A DNA stretch of 64,000 bases from Plectrocnemia conspersa (GCA_009617715.1 VTFK01000401.1:124001-188000), one strand, 5' to 3'. Positions 47,801 to 60,090 are shown, counted from the stretch's first letter. Translations and numbers: made by a program. The notes: a model not told the origin generated them from the letters alone.

Positions 47801-50800
47801 GACTTTTAACAGTCAATGGTTAGCGCTATAGGCGCATGATAACTGATTATTTTTGGCACGTAATCGAAATTGATATTATTTTTCGTAATTAATAAAATGC
47901 GTAAAATTAAATAGTCAGAATTTAAATCAACTTTGGGTGAAAATAAAAATCAAATCTCGGTTTGAATTTTATTAGCACCATGGTCAGAATAGATATTAAA
48001 TGGTCAGAATAAAAATTAAAAACGGTCAGAATAAACATAATAATGGTCAAAATAAAAATAATACATCAGATATAAAAATAACACATGGTCGTAATAAAGT
48101 AACTTGCTGCCAGTTAATCTATTTTATTATCTCATTCCAATCGTGGTACTCATATATTCGTCTTTGTCTTTTGAACAATTGTTTAATGAAATTAAATAGT
48201 ATTAAAAAAAAGAAAAACCGTTATTAATAATTATATTATAATTTTTATTAATTAATCAATATACACTTTCATTAATTAATCAAGATGCAGTTTTTTAAAC
48301 CAATTAAACGCTTTAGTTGCCAACTTTGTCCTCCCTCTTTGTCTTTTCATCCCAATCGGTATCTGTTTGGCCGCTAGTGGATGTTTCACATGTTTAAGTC
48401 TAATAGCTAAACCTATTACATGTTTGCCCGTATATTTTTTTAAATACTTGGACAAGTGCACCGATCACTTGCCCAATTTTCAACAGGAAGATCAACAACC
48501 CAACATTTGAATGACTTGTTTTTAAATTGATTGAATGTGTTCCACTTCATGTCTCTTAAATTTAATATGTCCTCCCTTGTAATTGTTTTTCCTCTTACCA
48601 TTTTATATAAATTCTGACCATCTAATATTTATTCTGATCTTTTAATATAAATTCTGACCCAACAAATGCGAACCTTAATAAAATACTCTAATGTTCGATT
48701 AATAAAAAAAATCCGAAGATGTCCTTAAATTAGTGTTTTTTTTTAAAAGTATTCGGAAACTGAAGTTCGATCACCCTTTACCTCAAAACTATTTAGTAAA
48801 GAAGTTAAAAATTGATAGATTAAATGCAATCCACTTTCAAATAAATTTAGGAGTAAAGCCAAAATATTGGCTTTTCGTCGACAATATTTTTACAAAGTCT
48901 AGGAAGTTGGTCTATTTTAAATGAAATTTATATTTGATACCCGGCATAGAAAAATTTCATATTTTTTTATGTTTTATGTAAAATTTGACTTTTAAGGTTG
49001 CTGCTGCGTTTTTGTATCACATTTACTCTCATTATTGCAATGTGTACAATATCGAAAACAAGCAGTGCTGGAGTGTCAAACGCAACGAACACTTACCCGA
49101 AGTTATCAGTTGCGAGGGACTAGGCGAACCGATATATTTTTATCTGAACTTCATATGGATACTCGCCGGTCTCACTGTGTCGCTGTTGTTTATCTATAGT
49201 CTGAATTTATGGTAAATATAATTTTACGACCTATTTATATTCTAGTAAAAATATTATCTAATTGTACTTTATCGTATTGTTACAGCAAAAATGTATACGG
49301 TGCGATTTTGGCTGTGTTGTTCTATTTTTATAATCATAGCGAAGCAACAAGAGTTCAATGGTCACCGCCGTTGAGAGAAAACTTTGCTTTTCCCTTTATC
49401 CTTTTGAACGCAATGGGAGTCACTTATTTCATACGGAGAATGACATTTAAGCCTTTAGAGATTAGCGTTCTGCCCGTATGTTACGTTAATATCGTATAAT
49501 TAAGGAAAAGTAATATGTGTATATTTCAACGACTCGTTTTCAGGTTTTTCTAACGGCAGTGTCTGGATGCATCTGCTTATTATCCTGGCAGTTCAGTCAG
49601 TTTGTGCTAATGTCGCAGCTGATAATATTGTTCATCATGGAGCAAGTGAGGTTCATCACCCGAGGACTATTTTTCCTGCTGCTCAGCGGTCATGCTCTGT
49701 GCATATACTTAGCCGTGATGATCATGCAAGGGAATAGCCTGTTGATAAACTCGCTGTACCTCGCAATGACGTGTTCTTTCATCATAAACCTTCAATTCTG
49801 GGACAACGTTCCAATCAGATTGGTCAAAATCAATACAATTTACAATCACGTCTTTTACGTCGTTTTTAACATGTTGATCGTGATTTTCTTAACGATCATT
49901 CTCAAGTTCAAGTTCATGTCGCTTCTAGGCTCCGAAGACGATTCTCACATCATGCACTTGCTGAAGTCCAAGTTTACGTCCTTCAAAAACTTCCACACCA
50001 TGCTATACACTTGCTCGTCTGAGTTTGACTTTTTGCCCGCGTCTTCAGTGTGGAATCTGACGAGCACGCTGCTATTGCCGTCTGCCTTGTTAGGCGTGTT
50101 ACTTTTCGTCAGCCATCGGATGTACGATTGCGATTTGATTGAGTTTCCGAAGCTTAAATCGAAAAAATTAAAGAAGCCCAAGTCAACCGAGTCAGTCTTA
50201 AGTAAAAACGAGACAAAAGCGGCCGCATCAGATCAAAGTTCGCGACCGAAGAACGTTAAGAAGAGCCCGAAGCCTGCGACGAGTAAACTTATTTCCGACG
50301 TTGACAAGCAACCGGAAATTGATGACCTGTACATGCAATACATTACATTCAATGTCGAACCGGAAGTGATTTTCAACATTTTTCAACTATTTGCTTTCTT
50401 TGGAATGGCCGTTATGATCATGAGACTGAAGTTTTTCTTGACGCCGTACCTTTGCTTAATAGCATCTTTAGGGACGGCGACTAAATATTACCAAAGGTAT
50501 GTGTTAGTTTCTCGATACATATAATTTTTTCCGTGACCGGATTATTGCGCACATGAAAATTCAACACAGCTAAAAATTTTCAACATAGGTGATTGTTTGA
50601 TTATCAAATATATTTTACTTTTAATTTCAACTGCTTAAATATTTTTCTCTACTTTTAAGTAAAAATTTGTTTATTTATAGGAAATGTAAGTTTATCATAC
50701 CAATGTAAATTACTAATGTAATTGTAAAATATTTTTAAAACATGATATTTTAAAATTAAAATCGTGTTAACGTCTGTTATATATACAGACACGTATAGCA

Positions 50801-53800
50801 CGTCCCCAATTTACCGTGTTATTGGGGGTCTACTGTATATTGATCATCTATGATCTGAAATTTTCGATTGCGCAATAATCATCAAACCTATTTTTTCTTA
50901 GAGGTATATTTCGTTTTTGATAATTTTAAATCAAATTCATAGTATTGTATTTCGTCTGAATTTACATATAACTTATTTGTAAAACAAGCTTTGCCAAAAC
51001 CAAAATTGTAAAGAAGCGATTATAAACTGATTTTTCTCTCACTTACTTTTATCTAATCGATGTCCAGCAGCTTATGCGAAAAGTACACCAAATGCCACAC
51101 TATTTTTTAGTGTAAAAATCAGTGTTTTCATCACAAAATTAGAGTTGCCAAAAATAATAATATTTTATTCATTCCCCATCATCAAAATAGTTACTGCATA
51201 CTAGTTTCGTATGCATAAACGTCTTATGTTTACATTTTCGAAACTAGTGGTGATTTCTATTTCTGGTGGTTCTCATGTCGTGTCTGTTTAACCCTTTTAA
51301 TGCCATATGATTTTGCCATATATATATGCAACAACTGTCAAGTGTTTTTATAGAGAAAATTATCTTTTACAGAAATACAATCATTAATTAAAGAAAATTA
51401 AAAACGAGTTAAGTTTGAAGTATACAAAATCTCTTAATACATTTTATTTATTTAGAAAATTTAGTTTTATTATCCAGCATAATCTATTGTTAGTTGAAAG
51501 AAAAATAGCTATCTTATGATTTTACAAATGAACAAAAAAATTTTTTAAATTCCATTTTATAACCATTTTCATGTTTACAATTTAGTTATAATTTTAGGAA
51601 ATAATAATAGAATACTGCTGGCGAGGTAATAAATATAATTTGTAAAAATACGAAGCGTATGTTTTGGATAAAATATCTATAATAAATGGGGACTAGAATG
51701 TGTAAATTGGTGAAAGATATACGTCTTTGCGATACCTGCTATTGTTTTGTATCATCTGGCATCCCACTGCAAAAATATGCCCAGCGGCTAGTTGCTTTGT
51801 CATACATAAAAAAATACTACATTCTATTTGCGTTAACACAGTCAGTTCGGGAGCCATTCCATCATTATTTATAATTTAGAAAGAGATGGCAAGCTTGGGT
51901 TTATGTCCCTACTATTAGCTCTAAAACACACAATACGTTCGTTATCTTTACTCCGATTGATTGATAAATATAAAAAATACAGTAATTATTTTAATTTCTA
52001 TAAATTTGTTCAAAATATAAACAGGAGTAATGATAAGTTCATCGAACATACATATATACGTATCGCGTGCTTTAGAACTAATGGTAGGGGTGTAAACTTG
52101 GCATTGATTTCTCAATTATGAATAATGATGAAATGGATAGCTCTCGAACTGACTGTGTTAACGCAAATAGAGTATAGGAATGTCGTAAAATACATTAAAC
52201 GTGCATAATATAGAGCAAATGTATTCCTTTTATTTTGTGAAGCTCATTAGGGTAAACTCACTAAAATTAGGGTTGCCAAAAATCAAAATAATATTTTTCT
52301 TATTCCTGATCAAACTGGACTTTCGAAAATTTACACTTATAATGATTGCATTTTTAAAAGTCTAGTGGGGATTTATATTTCTGGGGGTTCTCATGCCACT
52401 TTTGTTTAAATATCGATATCTCTACTGTATTTTTTGTAATTAAACTACATTTTTTTCCGTGCATGATTAAAAAAAATTCTAAATAATGAACATTAGTCTG
52501 TTAAATATAATCTTTATTTGCAATTGTATTGCAATAATGATTAGCTTATGTATCTAGTATTGCTTGAATTTTGTTTCCAGTTATATCGTATCGCTCGTGA
52601 CAATGTAACATTCATCTCTCACATTAGGCGACTGTTTTTGATCATCTTTTATTTTCAATACACAGTAGTCTTGATAATCCGGGTTATTGGGGAAAAAATA
52701 ATCCAAACTATTTAAAATGCTTACATGTATCTATTATTTTATATGCTTACAATAAATTATTTATTAAGAAAATCCGTGATTATTGTTTGTTTTTGAGAAT
52801 CTTTTAACAGTACGAATTTTCATTTGCACTATTATATTCATATCCCCATTAATTGACGTACTCCATTAAAGCGTTGACAGATGTCTGTGTTGTGGTGTGA
52901 CTAATGCAGCTTGTTGTTTCTTCTTCACTTATATCCTTATCTTTTTCCTCTTCAGGTTCACTAACACTAAATCACTCATAAATTGAAACACTGGATCGTT
53001 TGAGTTCCACAGCTCTTTAATATTTTATTTTTTGTCATTTTCAAAGCTCTATAAATTTGCATAATTAATATATTTCACTTGCCTCAGGCTCGTAAGAATT
53101 CACTCCGTCATTTTTCGCATTATGAAGAATTTTACTTCAAAATCGAACTTATGTCACTGACTTTATTTTACAGGTTTATGTGATATATATTCTTTCACTT
53201 CAGGAACCAATTTAGTTTTAAACCAATTTTCAAAGGTCTTTCTATCCATCTGTGCTTCTCTCTAGCTGTAATAATCAGCAAAAACATTTTTAATTGCAGT
53301 TCTCTTGAGTGCTTTTGCAAAAAGTTTAATTTTATAAGTTCCAAATCAAACTTAAAATTGTATGCACTTTATAAAAATAAATTTGATTAATGAATTTTTA
53401 TTTGGAATTTCTAGATTCATCAACGTCAATAGCAGACTGTTCTTGTCTGTTGCATTGATATTCGCAGTCGTGTGTATGAGCTTCAAAGGAATACCAAATT
53501 TGGTATCGCAGCGGAGTGTAATAGGTGCGTATTGCGACTAGCTACACAGGATGCCTATTTGTTATCCGTTGCGTGTGTAGGCGTTGTGTATTTCACAATT
53601 GTTTTTTGCGATTGCGTTTCAGCCGATCGCATTCAAAATTATTCATGCCGAATGTTTCTTTTTGTGTTGCAGGCGAATTCAGCAATGAACCGCTCGAAGA
53701 TTTGCTGACTTGGATCAAGGACAACACCGAACAGACGGCTGCCTTTGCCGGACCGATGCCGTTAACGGCGCTGTGATGCTTTCGGCTCAACGCCCCATTG

Positions 53801-54323
53801 TGAACCATCCTCATTATGAAGACGCAAATCTGAGGTAAACCTTTCTTAATAAAGTTCGCTTATAGATATGATCATTGAAAAATAAATATATTGTATTATT
53901 TCAGAGCTCGCACTATGACTGTCTACTCAATGTTCAGCAGGCAGCCGTCCAAAGATTTATACCTAAAATTGACCAAGTTGAAAGTGACATATTTGATTAT
54001 AGATCGACTGTGGTGTTTTCACAAAAGCACGTGAGTATACCTTTACTATTATTTGCGGCTTTTGCCGAGAGGGTTTTTATTATGCTACTTTATTTAATTT
54101 CTTAAAATATTCATATTATAGAAATGGATGCACTATGCTCGATATATGGGATAACGAAGAACCGCACCTGAAAAACTCACCGCCGCTGTGTCATCAGTTA
54201 TTCCACGAAAGTAGTGTTCCACATTTTCACAGGATATTCTCTAACTTGCAGTATGTAGTTTTAAAACTACATCACAATGCGGTGAATATTAAAATTAAAA
54301 AGTATGATAAATTTTCTATGTGA
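44841..54323 (+). CDS. DPY19-like protein C-mannosyltransferase, with a frameshift in exon 7
   Basis: A multi-pass ER membrane enzyme that transfers mannose from dolichyl-phosphate-mannose to tryptophans of thrombospondin repeats and related WxxW motifs. Exons: 44841-44928, 46512-46762, 48997-49211, 49286-49475, 49544-50496, 53415-53524, 53673-53834, 53905-54030, 54122-54323. Exon 1 gives a short cytosolic N-terminus and TM1. Exon 2 has the signature [17 protein letters not shown] and [13 protein letters not shown] first luminal loop with the conserved acidic residue. Family blocks follow: [80 protein letters not shown] and IVNHPHYED. With one base added in exon 7 it would be 765 residues. 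As written, exon 7 reaches TGA at 53774-53776 (636 residues), losing the conserved C-terminal luminal part although exons 8-9 remain well conserved. A Lys-rich cytosolic insertion lies at residues ~450-510. Confidence 0.9.
44929..46511 (+). other. DPY19 intron 1
   Basis: Contains a reverse-transcriptase scrap at 46255-46350 and a hairpin near 46150-46182 (GCGGCT...CTCAAG, CTTGAG...AGCCGC). Otherwise AT-rich with no gene. Confidence 0.5.
46255..46350 (+). mobile_element. LINE reverse transcriptase scrap (YADD)
   Basis: One frame reads [20 protein letters not shown], which is the YADD polymerase motif with the flanking spacing seen in the Jockey-like LINEs of this window. No other RT motif is preserved here. 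Confidence 0.6.
47040..47871 (+). pseudogene. Tc1/mariner (IS630-type) transposase remnant, 3'-truncated
   Basis: 47151 onward encodes [30 protein letters not shown] and [13 protein letters not shown] (N-terminal helix-turn-helix). After a shift come [36 protein letters not shown] pieces, [10 protein letters not shown] (first catalytic Asp at ~47624), NKQNCRIC and ENPHVIHE. It stops after MITDYFW.VIEID. This is the widespread insect transposase with the FSDEAHF motif. The second and third catalytic residues are missing: the element ends where the Mutator-like element begins. It lies in intron 2 of the DPY19-like gene. Confidence 0.8.
47872..48690 (-). mobile_element. Mutator-like element (MULE) with SWIM-finger transposase fragment
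   Basis: The minus strand from 48601 to 48276 encodes [26 protein letters not shown], then after a shift near 48465 [19 protein letters not shown] and [20 protein letters not shown]. This is the SWIM zinc-finger tail of insect MULE transposases (CxCP...CxH). The third Cys is replaced by Gly (YTGKH) and the frame is broken, so it is dead. Flanking arms carry GGTCAGAATAAAA repeats on the left (47905-48110) and the reverse complement TATAAATTCTGACC on the right (48603-48660). This ties the GGTCAG repeat family to Mutator-like transposition. Confidence 0.75.
48840..48900. repeat. short palindrome-bearing repeat
   Basis: AAAGCCAAAATATTGGCTTT (a near-perfect palindrome) followed by CGTCGACAATATTTTTACA. 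A reverse copy with GACGGAAAGCCAATATTTTGGCTTT lies at 36950-36980. Probably a fragment of a dispersed element. Confidence 0.45.
51824..52170. mobile_element. MITE with 31-bp terminal inverted repeats
   Basis: The left end CTATTTGCGTTAACACAGTC continues to AGTTCGGGAGC. The right end (52140-52170) is its reverse complement with a single mismatch (GCTCTCGAACT...). 347 bp, without convincing coding sequence. The superfamily is not identified. Confidence 0.8.
52860..53340 (-). mobile_element. DDE transposase remnant with acidic tail
   Basis: The minus strand encodes [20 protein letters not shown] (DDE block) and further on [14 protein letters not shown] followed by an [17 protein letters not shown] acidic tail. 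It is frame-broken. Related to the remnants at 34330-34620, 35600-36190 and 61440-61990. IS630/Tc1-pogo group is the best guess. Confidence 0.55.
53768..53776 (+). other. frameshift site in DPY19 exon 7
   Basis: Frame 1 reads PMPLTAL-stop. The frame from 53770 reads [18 protein letters not shown], the expected continuation of the family. One missing base in the GGCGCTGTG stretch explains both. Confidence 0.8.
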
Positions 54324-54462
54324 GAGTAATATAAATTTTAATGGTGATATAGTTAAATCGAATTAAAATATGTGTTCGATGGGTATATATTTTATTATAT
54401 ATTTATCAATGTAAATGTATGAATAGTTACGTTTTTATTAAAATTTTAGTTATTCGATTGAC

Positions 54463-54468
54463 AATAAA
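54463..54468 (+). terminator. candidate poly(A) signal of the DPY19-like gene
   Basis: AATAAA 140 bases after the stop codon at 54321-54323. A second AATAAA lies about 33 bases further on. Confidence 0.5.
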
Positions 54469-56401
54469 TTGAAAAACGTTTAATTTTTATCTAACTAAAT
54501 AAAAGGCAACCTCTTTATAATGTTATTTTATGTTTCTCATCGAGGTTGCACCTTAGTCATTTCTGACTTGAATTTGTATTCATATATGTTCCTTTTGTCT
54601 ATAATTTATAACAACGAATATATCGTTATAACAATGATGTTATAAACTAAAACTAAGTTTTAATGTATTTAAAAAAAAATAAGACTGTGACTTAAGAAGT
54701 TTCACAGAATGAGGGACTCATCAAAGTTTTAAAAATTAGATGAAAGATTTGCTTTCTTATGACCGAATTTGTATTATTATGTTTTTATGATTAATATGTC
54801 TATGTAATAATCCTAAAGAACCATAGATTTCAAGCAAAATGTGATGAGCCCCTTTTCCTGTAACTTTCGTACACAATTGTGCTCACAATATCTAATGGAT
54901 AAAAAATATTTATGTACATAATTTTGTGTAAGCTCAAAATATAATATCTATTATTTTCTATTTGAAAATAACCAAATCTAAGTTAATGTACTTGATTCAA
55001 TTTGTTAATATTATGGTCACGAGTGGCGAGTGCTTTAATGTTCTATTCACCTGCGTGCGAGAATCACGCGGTAGTAAGTCGTCTCGGTTTAGTATTATTA
55101 AAATTTAATTTATAATATATTTTATATCTAATTGAAATAAATGTCACGATAAATGTATTATACTTAAGAACTCGAACAAACTAAGCATCCAGCACTAAAA
55201 AGTACTCGCCATCCGAGCTCTGAATCTCATGTATCAAACTAATTGAGTTAATAAAAAAATCTATCCTATTGGTATTGCCATTATGATGCCTTAACACTGT
55301 GAAAGTAATTGGTATTTTCACATTATTAATTATAGATTTACTCTAATCATCTACTATTTTTATTTTCTCATTATTAATTATAGATTTACTCTAATCATCT
55401 ATTTTGCTGGAATTGATTTTTAATTCTTAAATCTGCCAGTATACTTAATGCAATGACCTCATCTTGATTTATACTATTAATAATATATCAATATGTCTTA
55501 CAATTACTAAATGTGATTTTTTATTACACCGCAAATATTGTGTATTAATAAAGTTGTCCATGTTTAACACTGTACTAGATTTTAATAAATATAATGAAAC
55601 TTTGTACTGCATGTGCTACAATTATTGAAATTAAATATCTTTTTAAATAACAAATGCTTTTATTCATCACAAAAACAAATTGAGGAATTTCTTATATAAT
55701 AATATTTCAAGAAAATTAACGCTGTGAGAGACGCATCACCTAATGATGATCTAATTTTTGTGCAAAAATTAGTCGACACCGAAAATGTTCGTTCATTGTC
55801 TATTGATGCTAGTCTCACTGTGCAAAGCGTTTATTATTTTTCACGCAATGGCGATGCACAGGCATCTTGCTAGTTGCCGTAACCTATAAACTTATATATA
55901 ATTCAAACAAAATGGCTTCGACACAGAAAAGCTCATCGTAGAAATTGAATCCCGAATTGCTTATAATAATTTTATATGAATATTGATAACGAAAATAAAT
56001 TTATTGTGAAATAATATGTATAATTATATTATTTCTTGCTTCTTGATTTAAATTAATTTTATTAACATAAAACAGATACATTTATAATTGCATTTTGGAA
56101 ACAAAAAGTGGAGGTTTAAAAAATATAAGTAAGAAGACTGGGAGGTGTTCCTAAAACCAGCAAATTAAAATTTTGATCAAAAATAGAACTTAAAAATGAA
56201 TTACAGCGGCGGCTAAAAATATTGATTCTTACAAATCTATTATGGATGATAACGCCTTTTGTCTGTGAGCATGGGATAATTTTAATATATGAATTTGCTT
56301 ATCTTAAAAATACGTAAAACGTCTTAACTATCCTAATACATTATTGACAGAAAAACGTGTTTCTACTATGAGTCAAAGGATTAAAAGAAACTATGAAGTG
56401 C
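54469..56401. other. intergenic, AT-rich
   Basis: No supported gene. A weak inverted pair (GGCGAGTGCTTT near 55026 and AAAGTACTCGCC near 55199) may bound a ~190-bp MITE. A 48-bp tandem duplication lies at 55321-55401. Confidence 0.45.
55321..55401. repeat. 48-bp tandem duplication
   Basis: CATTATTAATTATAGATTTA followed by CTCTAATCATCTA occurs at 55321 and again at 55369. Confidence 0.85.
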
Positions 56402-56803
56402 CGACCATTTTCAACTCTCGAGGATTGTAAACTTTAAACCATCATAAACCATTAACATGCAAAATTTGCTCTATTCATATTTGCAGATGCCGAAACGAAA
56501 CAGGTCATAAATCTTAAATTGTGAAATAATACTATCGGACTGTTAGGTATGTCACTTTTCGATGCACCGCTCTCACTACTTGCTAGTCGACCATTTTCAA
56601 CTCTCGCGGATTGTAATCTTAAAGCATCATAAAATTGTGTATTCTTTTATTTTTAAATCACCTAATTGTATATGCAAAATTTGCTCTATTCATATTTGCG
56701 GAATCCGAAACTAAATAGGTCATAAATCTTAGATTGTGAAACAATACTTTCGGACTGTTATGTACATATGTCCCTTTTCGATGCCCCGCTCTCACTACTT
56801 ACT
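56402..56803. repeat. tandem duplication of a ~190-bp unit
   Basis: Two copies, starting at 56402 and about 56588, share GACCATTTTCAACTCTCG, GCAAAATTTGCTCTATTCAT, GGTCATAAATCTTA, CGGACTGTTA and CCGCTCTCACTACTT. Copy 2 carries an extra ~30 bp. No ORF. Confidence 0.85.
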
Positions 56804-56984
56804 TAATCCCCAAATGGGTTTTACGAAATTAAATAGCCGGAGAATTTAGCATCTAAAAAATTGTGGGAGATATTTATATTTATATTTCATACGGGGAGAT
56901 GAAATTTATATTTTTTTCTCTTTAAAATTAATATTGCAATTTTTTCGACGTCCATTCTTCACGAATGTACTACTCAAGTCAAGT

Positions 56985-57095
56985 CGCTCGGCTTAGCCGC
57001 TTAGCCTAGTTGCCTGTTTTCGAGTCGGTGGCGGCTAGTCGCCTGGCGACTAGTCGAAAGTGCGTAATACATCACTCACGTGGTTTAAGGAAAGG
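56985..57095 (+). promoter_or_regulatory. GC-rich island with palindrome and splice-donor-like end
   Basis: A local GC-rich stretch in AT-rich DNA containing a perfect 19-bp palindrome (CTAGTCGCC T GGCGACTAG, 57035-57053). It ends in GGAAAGGTAAGT, a good 5' splice site. It could be a promoter with a non-coding first exon of a gene to the right, or a transposon piece. No coding ORF is present. Confidence 0.3.
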
Positions 57096-57174
57096 TAAGT
57101 TTTTAACACACAAATTTGTGCTTTTACAAAACTGAATCGCCTACCAAGAAAATAGAAATGTATTTAAATATTTT

Positions 57175-57582
57175 TTAACACTTTACGGTCAATATACGCG
57201 GTGATAGTCGCACGGCACCCAACCGTGCAACCTTGTAATTTTGTAAGATATTTGCACAATGTAACAGACAAACAGATATCTTTCAACTACTTACAAATAC
57301 AAATGCCCTCGCCTGCACCCCACCCCCCAAATGACATCTCTGCTTCTTGATTACTTATGGCCTTCGAACGCATTCATCCCTAATATGAGGTTTGCCGCTA
57401 ATACTTGTACTTACGCATACCACCGTTTAGGAGTGACTGAAGTAGGTCATTGTTATTGATATGATGCATGAGAAACTGGAATCAAAACATATAACGATGT
57501 AACCACATTTTTTCGCTGTCAACGGTATCAAAATTAAACGGTCGTGCGAATATCGCCGCGTAAATCGACCGTTAAGTGTTAA
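57175..57582. mobile_element. TTAA-bounded MITE with ~44-bp inverted ends
   Basis: 408 bp from TTAACACTTTACGGTCAATA to CGACCGTTAAGTGTTAA. Inverted similarity extends about 44 bp inward (ACGCGG.GATA.TCGCACG.C). TTAA at both ends suggests piggyBac-type mobilisation. Confidence 0.75.
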
Positions 57583-59734
57583 AAAATAAAGAAATTATTG
57601 TCGAGGTCACAAAATTTGATATTTGTTGTTTTCAAAATAAGTAAAAGTATTTCATCATCATTTTATCATAATCTGTGTGGTTTTTATTTTTTAAATATGT
57701 ATATTTGCTGATTCTAAACATATTTATTTTTTAATTTATTTGTACGGAATCCAGAGCTTGACGTTTACTGATTTTACCATTGTGAATACAAAATAAAACG
57801 ATCAATATAAAACAGTATTTTAAATTTGACGTTAAAACGTAAACTTTAACTTTAACACAGCTTTTTGAACTAGTTATTAATGATAAAATAATGCATCTGA
57901 TGTGTGAATAAGATATTGATTGTTTCTGTACAAAGGAAAGTTAATTGTGTAGCGTCTCCTATGCATCAGACACGAATCTGAGGTCCCGCCTTGATTCTTG
58001 ATTCTGATTTTCACCGCAGACACAACAACCGACGGGTCGTTATATGCGCTTCTTCGCATAAAATCGCAGCTATTTAGCAAAATTTGACTATCTATTTTTT
58101 TATAAATTACTCATATTTTATATACATAATAACACAACAATATATGTTACCTAATTATAAATAAATATCATATTTAATTATTTTGCATTTATTGAATGCA
58201 ACGAAAGTTAGCATACCATGCTAACTATTGTATATGAAGCAGTTATTCAACGAAATTATATCTGCTGCTTTATGAGTTGTGCAGTCTACTGTTAAATTAA
58301 AATGTATATACGCGTCTGTAAATCCCTGAATCCATGTATGCAATATTAATGTCACTGAATTTTACAAGCTTCATGTGGTTTTATCCTGAAGTAAGTGTTT
58401 AAAATAAAGAGAGAGAGAGAGAAAGATAACTTATTAAAATTATTTCTTGTGATACGTTTGGGACACCACCAAGCAAACCTATACACACAATGATAAACAG
58501 ATATCTTAAAGTCAATTTGTTAAAATAATTAATTTGTTAAAGCTTTGCTAATTAATTTTAATAAATCTTACTATAAATTCTGCCAGCTGTGGTGCTAGCA
58601 ATGGCGGGCAAAATAAACTAGTGGAGTTCTCAGAAGCGCAAAATAAATTGATAAGCAAACGATTTTTTTTTTAATGTCTTATAACGTTTTCTTTCATAAC
58701 TTTTTTGGCGGACAATCGCTATAATATGTATTAGACAAAAAACAAGGAAACTAGAAAAAGGTCGAGAAGCTGAAAGGAATTTAAAATCACCTCAGTCAAG
58801 ACTTTTACTGGGATTTGACCACATAACTACCACTTCGCTTACAACTTGGAACAACGCTGAATCGATCGAAACGTTCTTTAGCCAGAGAAAAGTATTTTCA
58901 TATATTTCAAACTATAATTTAAACATATTTTAACTATAAAAATAAACGTTTATATCTTCCAAGTACAGCACAAAATTAGAATTAAAACAAAATATTAAAT
59001 GGACCTCGACCCCATTTTGTAGCTGAGCCCATGACTAGCGTCATAGATGTCTTCCTCCCTGTCGGCGGCCCTGACCGTACGAACTAAATGGAAGCTAATA
59101 AAATCACCACTACGAAGTTTGTTCTGCGCTTCTTGTACACAACATAAACAATTCATTTTATATACAATAGCTATTGGAACGATTTTGATATACATAAAGA
59201 TCGGGTCTGTATCGGCGTTTGTTTTGTGTGGATTTGCATATAAATTAAATAACTAGAAATAAATTAACCACGAATTGATTGAAATAAAATATTTGCGTCT
59301 TGAACAACAAATACAAATAACTAACAAAAAATTGCGAAGCATGCCTGTTTTTGAAATAAGTGTTAAACGATAATAAAGAGTGGGCTTTTCCAACATTTTG
59401 TTTCTTTCAACGAATGAGTTCTGCGAATTCGGTCATAGTAAACAACGCCACAAACATTCTATTCATAAATGTCTTACGAAAGCATTTAAAAGCATTTTTT
59501 GTTGAGAATTGTCACGCATTTCGAAAAAAATAAAGGCGCATAAATGATCGTAAATTTGAGAGCGGCACTAGTCACTGAATGAAAAAACGACTACCTGTGT
59601 TGCTCAAGTATACAAGTTGTTGCATTCTAAGTATTTTTTTAAATTTTATTTGAGATGGTATAAATTAATATTTTAGGAATATTCGATCAAGTATTTGAAT
59701 ATTTATTTCGAATCGAATATTCGATTGAGAATCC
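57583..59734. other. intergenic, no gene recognised
   Basis: AT-rich. A (GA)n microsatellite lies at 58408-58425. A slightly GC-richer patch at 59040-59160 has an open minus-strand frame without a match I recognise. Confidence 0.4.
58408..58425. repeat. (GA)n microsatellite
   Basis: AAAGAGAGAGAGAGAGAAAG, eight GA units. Confidence 0.9.
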
Positions 59735-60090
59735 CAGAAAGGTATATGTAGCTAAGCATTTTTTCAAACCATTGAAAGGTTATAATGGTAATCAAACTAT
59801 TCTTGGGTTACGGAACGTCTTCGAGAATCACGATTGCATCCTCTTCCGATGCACGTAAGAACCGGACGTCCGCACTAACCGATTCACCTATGGTTGTCGC
59901 CAACCGGCTCCTTATTACGCTGGCATTGCACATTTATCTACTTAATATTAGCTATGATGAGCTGGTCCGGTTCGTATCATTTAATTTTAATATTTTATGA
60001 TTTTTTTTATTATCTTTCTTACTACGTATTATTTTTTGTGTATTATAATTATACAACGAATTGCTTATTTTTGATCAGCCTGTAACCTGT
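59735..60090 (+). mobile_element. LINE 3'-end fragment
   Basis: Matches the 3' part of the LINE at 9265-10530. Shared words are GGACGTCCGCACT (here) with CGGCTCCTTATTACGCTGGC, AGCTATGATGAGCTGGTCC and ATTTAATTTTAATATTTTATG. It ends in GTAACCTGTTA like the first copy but without the TTAGG run. Confidence 0.8.

Larger units (their letters stand above)
50497..53414 (+). other. DPY19 intron 5 (2.9 kb)
   Basis: Transposon-derived. It contains two copies of a ~150-bp repeat (51140-51290 and 52250-52400, sharing TTAG.GTTGCCAAAAAT and GGTTCTCATG), an inverted-repeat element at 51824-52170 and a DDE transposase relic at 52860-53340. No host exon seen. Confidence 0.6.

Noticed and set aside
59047..59256. 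ORFs on both strands near 59.0-59.25 kb
   Set aside because: No recognisable domain, splice context or codon pattern; probably chance.
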